Shown: one piece after another, positions 1 to 7,118 of the stretch
Position numbering within the stretch: the first letter of the stretch is position 1
How the letters are laid out: every line of letters starts with the position of its first letter
Assembly: GCA_937858895.1 (NCBI GenBank)
Contig: CALLZN010000135.1
Span: forward strand, 1 to 34,075
Length of the DNA stretch: 34,075 bases
Origin: an uncultured bacterium
GTDB lineage: Bacteria; Planctomycetota; UBA1135; GCA-002748355
Reading direction: 5' to 3'
The notes under the pieces: generated by a model
The model's input: only the letters and a program-made list of their open reading frames with translations
Told to the model about the DNA's origin: nothing
Database searches by the model: none
Translations under genes and position numbers: made by a program

Positions 1-477
1 CTCGACAGCCTTGGCGTCCTCACCGAGCAGGCGATAAACGGCCGCGACCTTCGCGAGGATACGATCGCTACGCCACTCTTGGCCCGCGCCTTCCTTGACA
101 GCTGAGGCTGTGACCTCTCGCGCCAGACCAAGGTAGGTTTCGATATCACCCATCTTGCCGTTCTCGACGCAGAAGCGCGCGAGATCGGCAAAGGCAGCCC
201 CGCGGCGCCAGTTTGCGATCCCACGGGCGAAGCGCTCGGCGAGAGCGGCCTGACCCAGTTCGAGCGCAGCATCGAAGACGAGAGCTTGCGCCTTCGACCT
301 GTTCTTGATGTGTGGGTTGAGCGGGAACTTCGATGCGCCGCTGTAGGCCAACTCGAGCAGCGATGTTTGCCAGGCCTCGACCTCGCGATCGACGAGCTCC
401 TTCTTCGAGTCACAAGCCGTACCGGCGAGACCGCCCGTCAGCAAGACACAGAAGAACCGAAATCGAAGAGCTGTCAT
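1..477 (-). CDS. Lipoprotein-like exported protein, 3' end outside window
   Basis: An open frame of 159 codons runs from an ATG (475-477) to the window edge without a stop, so the C-terminus is missing. The N-terminus has basic residues (R5, R7), a hydrophobic stretch and then GLAGTAC at 17-22 followed by DSKK. This looks like a lipoprotein signal with C22 as the lipidated residue, although Gly at -3 is not canonical. The mature part is helical and Ala/Leu/Glu-rich (for example LVFDAALELGQAALAERFA, then LARFCVENGKMGDIETYLG), consistent with TPR-like helical hairpins. I do not recognise a family. No clear Shine-Dalgarno precedes the ATG. The gene lies downstream of the beta-helix protein on the same strand, but a strong 28-bp palindrome separates them. 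Confidence 0.6.
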   Translation of the reverse strand, partial: MTALRFRFFCVLLTGGLAGTACDSKKELVDREVEAWQTSLLELAYSGASKFPLNPHIKNRSKAQALVFDAALELGQAALAERFARGIANWRRGAAFADLARFCVENGKMGDIETYLGLAREVTASAVKEGAGQEWRSDRILAKVAAVYRLLGEDAKAVE

Positions 478-525
478 CAAGTCTGGCCTGGCGTGTGCTT
501 ACAGATACAAAACTGATCGTGTGCA

Positions 526-553
526 CCGACGGGCGCTTCGAAGCGCCCGTCGG
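526..553. terminator. 28-bp perfect palindrome, probable terminator
   Basis: The arms CCGACGGGCGCTTC and GAAGCGCCCGTCGG are exact reverse complements with no spacer, giving a very stable GC hairpin with a TTCG-type apex. It lies 24 bases past the stop of the beta-helix gene (minus strand) and 49 bases before the start of the lipoprotein-like gene. On the minus strand a short T-run follows only after about a dozen bases, so it is not a textbook intrinsic terminator. Terminator or RNA-stabilising hairpin is the inference; only the palindrome is seen. Confidence 0.6.
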
Positions 554-576
554 ATCAAGCGTGGATCACGCTGCGA

Positions 577-2466
577 TCACAGCTGCTTGGCGAAGACGCC
601 GTTCGTGGCCGTGAAGAGGGCCGGGCCGTTCGCATCGATGAGCCAGGCCTGCATGTAGAAGGCCAAGCCCGGGGGCAGCGACGGCGTCGTGCCGGCGAGG
701 TTGACGGCGCCGTTCCCGTCGGTGACGACCGTGATCGTGCCCGCGTCGGCGTTCGGGATGAGCGTGCCACCGAAGAGCGGCAGGTCGATGCGACCCGAGC
801 CGAGGATGAGCAGGCCGCCGGTCGAGGCCGCACCGTTCGTGATATTGAACGAGAACGGCGAGTTCGACGCGAGGGTGCCCGTGCCCGAGAGGACCGGCGA
901 GCCCTTGACGCTGCTCGCGAGACCCTTGTCGACATCGAGGTAGGCCGACTTCGGCGTGATACCGAAGGCTTCCGAGGCCGTCCAGCCGGTCAGCCAGCTG
1001 ATGCCCGGAGCGAAGGCGCCGCGGTAGTTGGCCTGGCTGAAGAAGCCATCGACCGGGGCGAAGCCAGCGCTGGTCAGCGCGTCGCCGACCGGCAGGGGGT
1101 TGAGCGAGGTCACGCGGGTCGTCGGCTTGCCGCCCTTGATGACGATCGAGCTGCGCGAGATCGCCGTGATCGGCATGGCCGTCGCCTGCTTGACGTTGTT
1201 GTTCGCGGCAGCGAAGACACCGCGCGCGTCGGCTTCGGTGTAGGCAGCCGAGTTGTTGTTGTTGTAAGTGACCGAGTTCGTGATCTCGGCGAGCTTGCCC
1301 GAGGTCTGGGCCTTGTAGAAGTCCTGCGGATTCGAGGGCGCGTTGACCGTCGAGAAGACGTTGTAGTTCGTCGTCCAGGTGTTGGCCCAGCTCAGCGTGC
1401 CGCCGAAGCCATAGCCCTGGCCGCCGTCACCGTCGACGTTGTCGAAGGCAACGAGGCGCTCGCCGAGGTCCATGAAGATGCAGTTGCGGTACTGGACGCG
1501 GGCGTTGTCACGCCAAGCCGTGCCGTGGTCACCGCTCGTCGGCTCGCCGATGACGGTCAGGTTGTAGATCGAAGCGCTCGTGACCGGCTGGTAGTCCGAG
1601 TTCTCGGCGCCGTCGGTCTCGCAGCAGTTGTCACCGAGGCCCGAGCCCTGGGCCGCGTCCGCGCTGTAGCCCTGGACGATGAGGCCGAACTGGGCCTTAC
1701 CGCGCCACCCCTGGTCGACGTCGAGGCTGTCGTCGCCGATGTACCAGATCGCGAAGTGCTTGAGGTTGACCGCGCCACCCCAGATCTCGATCCCGTCGTC
1801 GACGTTGTTCATGATCTCGATGTGGTCGATGCGGGTGCGGGGCGGGGGGCGGCGGGCGACAAGCCGTTGGAGCTCGTTGTGGCCCCCGATCCGGCGCCCG
1901 CCGTGGCGGAAGGGGCAGTAGCCCAGCGAGCCGCTGTCGTCATCGTCGTTGCCGCCGCCGTAGAGAACCTTCGTGTCCGTCGCGCTCGACGGGACGAGGC
2001 CTTCCATCGTGCCGACGTTGTTCGCGTTCGGCGACTTGGTGTTGACGCGCGTGCCGCCCGGAACGTCTTCCGAGATGTAGCCAGCGCCCATGATGGTCAG
2101 GTTGCCCCACTCGTTGATGGCTTCGCGCCACGTGCCGGTGCGGGGGTTGCCGTTGGTCCAGGTCGCGACGTCGGCCTTGGAGGTGAAGATGATCGGGCTC
2201 TGGGCCGTGCCCTGGGCGATGATCTGCGCGCCCTTCGTGACCGCGAGGGCGCGACCGATGTTGGTGTCGCTCGCGATGATGGTGCCGGCCTGGATCGTCA
2301 GGGTGGCGCCGGGCAGGACGTAGATCTGCTTCTGCAGGTTGTAGGTGTTGTTGTTGGTCCAGGTGGTCGACGTGCTGATGTCAGCCGAGACCTTGACTTC
2401 GGTTTGGGCGAGCGCAGCGCTGGACAGGGCGCAGACGATCGCGGCGGTGATTGCGTAGTTGTTCAC
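577..2466 (-). CDS. Secreted right-handed beta-helix protein
   Basis: A 629-aa protein with GTG start and GGAG about ten bases upstream. Signal peptide residues 1-20 (cleavage ALA-QT). The N-terminal half carries the motif train I associate with large secreted beta-helix proteins often annotated as hypothetical or T9SS-target: LPGATLTIQAGTII near 52-65, then GRALAVTKGAQIIAQGTAQ, PIIFTS, the TWREAINEWGNLTIMGAG region, and IDHIEIMNNVDDGIEIWGGAVN. Such proteins are extracellular or surface; no enzymatic activity is evident. The last 100 or so residues (LLILGSGRIDLPLFGG to the final TATNGVF) resemble the C-terminal module of three other secreted proteins in this window. Residues 184-210 are locally out of keeping with the family pattern and may hide two compensating indels (see findings). 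Its own promoter is probably in the 191-bp gap upstream. Confidence 0.75.
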   Translation of the reverse strand: MNNYAITAAIVCALSSAALAQTEVKVSADISTSTTWTNNNTYNLQKQIYVLPGATLTIQAGTIIASDTNIGRALAVTKGAQIIAQGTAQSPIIFTSKADVATWTNGNPRTGTWREAINEWGNLTIMGAGYISEDVPGGTRVNTKSPNANNVGTMEGLVPSSATDTKVLYGGGNDDDDSGSLGYCPFRHGGRRIGGHNELQRLVARRPPPRTRIDHIEIMNNVDDGIEIWGGAVNLKHFAIWYIGDDSLDVDQGWRGKAQFGLIVQGYSADAAQGSGLGDNCCETDGAENSDYQPVTSASIYNLTVIGEPTSGDHGTAWRDNARVQYRNCIFMDLGERLVAFDNVDGDGGQGYGFGGTLSWANTWTTNYNVFSTVNAPSNPQDFYKAQTSGKLAEITNSVTYNNNNSAAYTEADARGVFAAANNNVKQATAMPITAISRSSIVIKGGKPTTRVTSLNPLPVGDALTSAGFAPVDGFFSQANYRGAFAPGISWLTGWTASEAFGITPKSAYLDVDKGLASSVKGSPVLSGTGTLASNSPFSFNITNGAASTGGLLILGSGRIDLPLFGGTLIPNADAGTITVVTDGNGAVNLAGTTPSLPPGLAFYMQAWLIDANGPALFTATNGVFAKQL

Positions 2467-2657
2467 GTTCGAGGATCTCCAGGAGGGGTCTTGCCAGGAT
2501 GGAGTCCGGCGATCCGAGCAAGCCCAGCGCGCCGTCAGTCCTGAGGCGCGAGCAAGCTAGGCGCGCTTTGTGAATGTCCCGCAAAGGCCAGACGAAGCGT
2601 TCGCGAGAACGGCCCGTGAAGATCACGTAAACGCCACGCCCCCCTGGCGGTCGCGGA

Positions 2658-3449
2658 TCAGCGGAAGAAGCGCCGCCGCAGGAGCCGAGGCACGAGCGCC
2701 ATGAGAAGGGCGCTGACAGCCGCCATCCACAGCAAGCTGCCCGCGAGCGCGGCGTCGACCTGCCCGTGGCAAAGGCCGCGGCAGACTCTCACCGCGTGGT
2801 AGAGCGGCGTGAACCAAGCAATCACCTCGCCGTGCGCGAAGCGATCCACGGGATAGAAGATGCCCGAGAAGAGGAAAAGCGGCGTGAGCCAGAGCGTGTA
2901 GTAGAACGAATACATGTCGATGACGCGGATCATCGACGTGTAGACCTGGCCGATGAGCGCGAACATCACCCCGATCAAGAGCAGCGCCGGCGGAAGGAGC
3001 AGTGCCCACGGACTCGTGATGATGCCTGCCCCAAAGATGCTCATGAGCGCGACCACGATCGCGAAGCTCACGCCATAGATCAGCGCGCGAAAGACCGCCC
3101 AGAGCAAGTCGCCGAAGGCGATGTCCTGGATCTGCGCCGGCGTCGCCAGGTAGGCGTCGTAGAGGCGCGCAAAGGTCATGCGCACGAACATGTTGTAAGT
3201 CGTCTCGAACGAAGCGCCGTTCATCGCCGCTGACGCCATGAGCCCCGGCGCGAGGAAGGCGATGAATCCCTGCCCTTCGAGACCATCGCGCATGTAGTAA
3301 CCGAGCCCGACACCGAGCCCGAGCAAGTACAAGAGCGGCTCGAAGAAGTTCGGCAGGATGTTGAACCACCAGTTGCGCTTGTAGTCGGTGGCGTTGCGCA
3401 TGAAGACGCCCCAAGCGCAGCGCAGGTCGATGTCACCCGGCAACCTCAT
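2658..3449 (-). CDS. nodJ: ABC-2 type transporter permease, NodJ-like
   Basis: A 263-aa permease with about six hydrophobic segments. The N-terminal pattern ([26 protein letters not shown]) and the C-terminal [17 protein letters not shown] match the NodJ/DrrB-type ABC-2 family. It forms the membrane channel for the ATPase encoded just upstream. The ATG overlaps the ATPase stop by four bases (ATGA, 3446-3449), so the two are translationally coupled and surely form one exporter. In rhizobia NodIJ exports lipochitooligosaccharide, but homologues are widespread in bacteria that make no Nod factor. The substrate here is unknown, perhaps a lipid or glycolipid of the envelope. Nothing nearby makes Nod factor, so the gene name denotes similarity only. 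Confidence 0.88.
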   Translation of the reverse strand: MRLPGDIDLRCAWGVFMRNATDYKRNWWFNILPNFFEPLLYLLGLGVGLGYYMRDGLEGQGFIAFLAPGLMASAAMNGASFETTYNMFVRMTFARLYDAYLATPAQIQDIAFGDLLWAVFRALIYGVSFAIVVALMSIFGAGIITSPWALLLPPALLLIGVMFALIGQVYTSMIRVIDMYSFYYTLWLTPLFLFSGIFYPVDRFAHGEVIAWFTPLYHAVRVCRGLCHGQVDAALAGSLLWMAAVSALLMALVPRLLRRRFFR

Positions 3450-4420
3450 GACAGTCCGTGCCCCGTGAGCGCGAGGAAGACGTCTTCGAGGTTGGCCCCG
3501 CGCACCAGCGCTTCGGCACCACCACCCAACTCGAAGTAGCGCCGCAAGAGCGCTTCGCTCTCGACGCCGTAGAAGAGCATGCGATCGGCGAGCTCGACCT
3601 GCGCCAAGGCCAGCGCACCAAAGTCTGCTGCGAGCCGTTTGCGTTCGCGGACCTCGGGCACGACGACCTCGAGAACGTGCGGCGGCACGTGCTCGGCGAT
3701 CAACCCCTTCGGCGTACCCTCGGCAACGATGCGGCCCTCGTCCATCACCACGAGGCGGTCACAGAGCTTCTCTGCCTCATCCATGTAGTGCGTCGTCAAG
3801 ACGATCGTCGTCCCGCGCTCGCCGAGAGCGATGAGCTTGTCCCAGAGCGAGCGGCGTGCGCGCGGATCGAGGCCCGTGGTCGGCTCGTCGAGCACGAGGA
3901 TGTCGGGATCGCCGAGCAGCCCGCGCGCGATTTGAACGCGACGCTTCAGGCCGCCCGAGAGCGTCGTGACGAAGGCGTCGGGCCGATCACCGAGCTCGAC
4001 GAAGTCGAGGAGCTCGCGCACCCGTTGCCGGCGTGCCTCACCGTGCAAACCATAGAAGCGCGAGAAGACCTCGAGGATCTCACGCGCCGTCATGCGCTCG
4101 TCGAGGTTGTACTCCTGAGGCACGACGCCGAGCCGCGCTTTGATCAGGCGGTCGTTCGCGGGCACGGCCTCGTGGCCGAGGATGTGCAAGCTACCGTCGT
4201 CGACCGGAGTCGCGCGGTAGATCATGCGCATGGTCGTGCTCTTCCCGGCCCCGTTCGGCCCGAGGAAGCCGAAGAACTCACCGCGCGCGACAGTGAAGTC
4301 GATGCCCGCGACGGCGCAACGTTCGCCGTAGCGCTTCGTGAGTCCGCGCGCGCGGATCGCCGCGTCGTCCGTGGAGCTAAGCGCCACGAGAACCCGATCG
4401 GCCGAGGAAAACATCCACAC
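3446..4420 (-). CDS. nodI: ABC transporter ATP-binding protein, NodI-like
   Basis: A 324-aa ABC ATPase powering the permease encoded next. Walker [10 protein letters not shown] is at residues 54-62, the Q-loop in [18 protein letters not shown], the signature LSGGLKRR, Walker [13 protein letters not shown] and the switch His in TTHYMDEAE. The stretch [13 protein letters not shown] is typical of the NodI/DrrA subgroup. The C-terminal 80 or so residues are the usual regulatory extension of this subgroup and end in [14 protein letters not shown]. The longest frame begins at GTG 4420; ATG 4414 and GTG 4387 are alternatives, and conserved sequence starts only around residue 22. It diverges from the secreted protein gene at 4537 with about 116 bp between. 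Confidence 0.92.
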   Translation of the reverse strand: MWMFSSADRVLVALSSTDDAAIRARGLTKRYGERCAVAGIDFTVARGEFFGFLGPNGAGKSTTMRMIYRATPVDDGSLHILGHEAVPANDRLIKARLGVVPQEYNLDERMTAREILEVFSRFYGLHGEARRQRVRELLDFVELGDRPDAFVTTLSGGLKRRVQIARGLLGDPDILVLDEPTTGLDPRARRSLWDKLIALGERGTTIVLTTHYMDEAEKLCDRLVVMDEGRIVAEGTPKGLIAEHVPPHVLEVVVPEVRERKRLAADFGALALAQVELADRMLFYGVESEALLRRYFELGGGAEALVRGANLEDVFLALTGHGLS

Positions 4421-4536
4421 CCGATCCGACCGCGACCCAACCCCGCCGTAGAGTCAAACCGCTATGTTGCGTCGCCGACGAGCGATCACAGCTCGTCATA
4501 TTTCTCCTTCTCTCTATCTCGCTACCAGGAGCTGCA

Positions 4537-5907
4537 ATGAGGCACCAAGTCTTTGCGCTTGTGATTCTCGCTTCCATCACGAACTCGTTCCTCACGCCCT
4601 CGGCAACGGCCCAGATTCAGCCGGGAGGCTACCTCGTCTCTTTGTCGAACACGACTTCGACCTTCCACGAGCTGTGGACCGTCGACAGCGCGACGCGAAA
4701 GGCAACCCAGTTGACGATGGCGCCATCGGTCAAGGTCAACTGCATCACGATGCTCACTCCGAGCAACGGTTGGATCGGCACCGTCGACGACCCGGCGACG
4801 GTCTACAGCATGTCCCTCAGCGGGACGACGGCGACCATGACGTCGCTCTTCAAGACAGCCACCGCGCTCGCTGGCAAGACCAACATCGCCCAGATCGCGC
4901 GCGTCGGCGGCCTTCTCTACTTCTCGACGAACCCTGGCGCGACGATCTACTCCATCCCGGTCGGCGGCGGCGTCGATCCGACGCTCGTCATCGACCTCGC
5001 GACGGTCACGGGCTTTCCGACGGGCGGCCTCGCGAACGCGATCTGCTCGGACGGCGCGACCAAGCTCTGGGTCGGCATCTGGAGTGGCGGGGAGATCTTC
5101 GAAGTCGACGTCTCGTCGACCACGCCGACGGCCAAGCTGCTCACGAAACTGCCGGACTCCAAGCTGCCGACGACGGGTACTTCGTTCCCGGTCCACATGC
5201 ACTATCGCGCTGGCCGCATCGAGAGCATCGGCCTCTATGGCGACGTCGTCGTCATCGACCCCGCGACGCTCAAGGTCGACGGTCATTACTTCGCTGCCAG
5301 TCCGACGGGCACGGGCTTCGTCAACACCAAGAACTGTGGCGTTTTCAACCCGGACAGTGGCGACTATGCGATCGCGAGTCGTGACGGCAGCCTCGACCAC
5401 GTTGTCCCCGTCGGTGCTGGGCAAATTGCGCGCTTCGACGTGACCGGCATCGGCGGCGGCGCGATGCCGAGCAACAACTCTACTACCGGGATCTACTACA
5501 ACCCGGCTGGAGCGAAGTACAGCGCCTACGACAACGGGTGTGTCGGCCAGGCCGGCTTCGGCCCCACCTCGGTGGGTCGCGGCGCGGCGACCAAGGGCAA
5601 CGCAAGCTTTGGCTTTGGTCTCGATACCTGTCCAGCCGGCCAGAACATCGCGATCCTCTTGATCGGAGCTTCGACCGTCAAGGCTGACCTCGGGGGCCTC
5701 GGCCTGTCCGGCTGTAATTTGCTCACCGTGCCGCTCCTGACCCTGCCCGTCTTGACGAGCAACGCAACCGCGAATGGCTTCGGTTCAGCGACGGTACCCG
5801 TGCCACTGCCGAACTCGAGCTTGACGCTGCACACGCAGTGGATCCTCTTCAACGCGACGACGAGCACGTTCCTCGCGGTCAGCGACGGCCGGACGCTGAC
5901 GCTCTAA
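4537..5907 (+). CDS. Secreted propeller-like protein with C-terminal module
   Basis: A 456-aa exported protein. ATG is preceded by AGGAG (4527-4531). Signal peptide 1-25, cleavage after ATA before Q26. Residues about 30-325 have repeated short strands of the kind W-x-V-D-S-A-T-x-K-A-T and VVVIDPATLKVDGHYF, compatible with a beta-propeller or similar all-beta repeat, but I cannot name a family. Residues from about 332 (the CVGQAGFGP region) to the end form a separate domain: paired cysteines (CVGQ, TCPAGQ, SGCNLL), an ILLIGAS strand, alternating valine/proline strands and the ending TQWILFNATT...VSDGRTLTL. Related endings occur on three other proteins in this window. The stop overlaps the convergent mnmH stop by four bases. 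Confidence 0.72.
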   Translation: MRHQVFALVILASITNSFLTPSATAQIQPGGYLVSLSNTTSTFHELWTVDSATRKATQLTMAPSVKVNCITMLTPSNGWIGTVDDPATVYSMSLSGTTATMTSLFKTATALAGKTNIAQIARVGGLLYFSTNPGATIYSIPVGGGVDPTLVIDLATVTGFPTGGLANAICSDGATKLWVGIWSGGEIFEVDVSSTTPTAKLLTKLPDSKLPTTGTSFPVHMHYRAGRIESIGLYGDVVVIDPATLKVDGHYFAASPTGTGFVNTKNCGVFNPDSGDYAIASRDGSLDHVVPVGAGQIARFDVTGIGGGAMPSNNSTTGIYYNPAGAKYSAYDNGCVGQAGFGPTSVGRGAATKGNASFGFGLDTCPAGQNIAILLIGASTVKADLGGLGLSGCNLLTVPLLTLPVLTSNATANGFGSATVPVPLPNSSLTLHTQWILFNATTSTFLAVSDGRTLTL

Positions 5908-7037
5908 GCACCGACCCGCCGACTTGCCCACGCGCGCACCGCATCCGCGTCACCTCGGAAGGCGATGCGCGCGGCCGTCGTGGCGAGTTGGTAGTCGTAC
6001 ATCGGGTCGTAGTACTCGACGAGGAGGCGCTCGATCCAGCGCCGATGGGCGTCCACCTCACCGCGCTGACGGTGCTTTTGCAGTGCGTCCGCGAGCATCT
6101 TCGCGATTTCTTCGTAGCGCCGTCCGCCGAGCCGCTTGCGGATCCGGGCGAGCGCGCCTGTCAAGTGACCGGCGAAGCTGTCGAAGCCAAGCGCCTCGCC
6201 ATGAAGACTCTGGCGTTCGGAGCATGCGTCGAGGACGTAGGCGCGCAGCGTCGTGGTCACGCGCTCCTCGAGCGGCATCTCGACGACGGCGATCGGCGAG
6301 CGACTCGCGTTTGCGTGGAGGTCGCGCGGCACGGTGAGCTGTCCGACGTTGGTCGCCTCGTCTTCGATGGCGATGGCCTGCCTCGATGCATGAGTCAAGC
6401 GAAGGAGATGCACGGCCAGCAGGTTCTCGAAGTCCGCAAGCGCTGGCTGGCTGTCGACGCGAGCGCCGAAGGCGCTGCCGCGATGTCGTGCAAGCCCTTC
6501 GAGATCGATGTGTCGCGGCAGCGACTGGAGGACGGCGGTCTTGCCCGTGCCCGTGCGGCCGCCAACAACGATGAGGTCGACGTTCGCGCCCAAGGACGCG
6601 AGACGTTCGCCCATGTGAGCACGCAGAGACTTGTAACCGCCAGCGACCACGGCACGTGGTCGTCCCGCTTCGGCGAGCCAGCTCTGAACGATGCGCGAAC
6701 GCTGTCCGCCACGAAAGCAGCAGAGCACGCCGTCCGGATTGGCGTCACACCACGCGATCCAGGCTGCGATGCGCGCTTCGCGAAGCGCGCCGCCGACGAG
6801 CTCGTGGCCGAGGGCCAAGGCTGCCACTTCGCCGGCTTCTCGGTAACGAAGACCGACCTGGGCGCGCGCGCCATCGTCGAGCAGCGGGAGGTTGACCGAT
6901 CCTGGCGCGCTCCCACGCGCGTATTCGATCGGCGCGCGAAGATCGAGCAAGGGCCGTCCCGTCCATAGGAGCGCGTCGAAGCCCGGCGGCTCGATGTCCG
7001 CTGGCGGCGTGGCCGATCGCTTGCTTCTCACCCGCAT
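5904..7037 (-). CDS. mnmH: tRNA 2-selenouridine synthase (MnmH/SelU)
   Basis: A 377-aa protein from ATG 7037; an in-frame GTG at 7076 would add 13 residues. MnmH replaces the sulfur of 2-thiouridine at wobble position 34 of certain tRNAs with selenium, using selenophosphate and passing through a geranylated intermediate. The N-terminal rhodanese domain has LLDLRAPIEYARGSAPGSVNLPLL and the active-site loop CFRGGQRS with the reactive Cys at residue 107. The second half has a P-loop, GRTGTGKT, at residues 160-167. Length is close to the roughly 364 residues of E. coli YbbB. No selenophosphate synthase (selD) is visible in the window, so selenium supply cannot be judged. It lies downstream of, and in the same direction as, the phytase-like gene. 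Confidence 0.93.
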   Translation of the reverse strand: MRVRSKRSATPPADIEPPGFDALLWTGRPLLDLRAPIEYARGSAPGSVNLPLLDDGARAQVGLRYREAGEVAALALGHELVGGALREARIAAWIAWCDANPDGVLCCFRGGQRSRIVQSWLAEAGRPRAVVAGGYKSLRAHMGERLASLGANVDLIVVGGRTGTGKTAVLQSLPRHIDLEGLARHRGSAFGARVDSQPALADFENLLAVHLLRLTHASRQAIAIEDEATNVGQLTVPRDLHANASRSPIAVVEMPLEERVTTTLRAYVLDACSERQSLHGEALGFDSFAGHLTGALARIRKRLGGRRYEEIAKMLADALQKHRQRGEVDAHRRWIERLLVEYYDPMYDYQLATTAARIAFRGDADAVRAWASRRVGA

Positions 7038-7118
7038 ACACGGAGTATGCGAGCGCGGGCATGGACCGCAATCCACCGCCGCCGGTCTCTCATGGCGACG
7101 TGTGGATTGTTGCGTCGC

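Noticed and set aside
1525..2544. 339-codon plus-strand open frame
   Set aside because: Antisense shadow of the beta-helix gene, Val/Asp/Arg-rich with no recognisable domain.
2658..4420. Nod-factor export system
   Set aside because: The ABC pair is NodIJ-like, but no nodABC-type genes are present; homologues are common outside rhizobia, so the substrate is left open.
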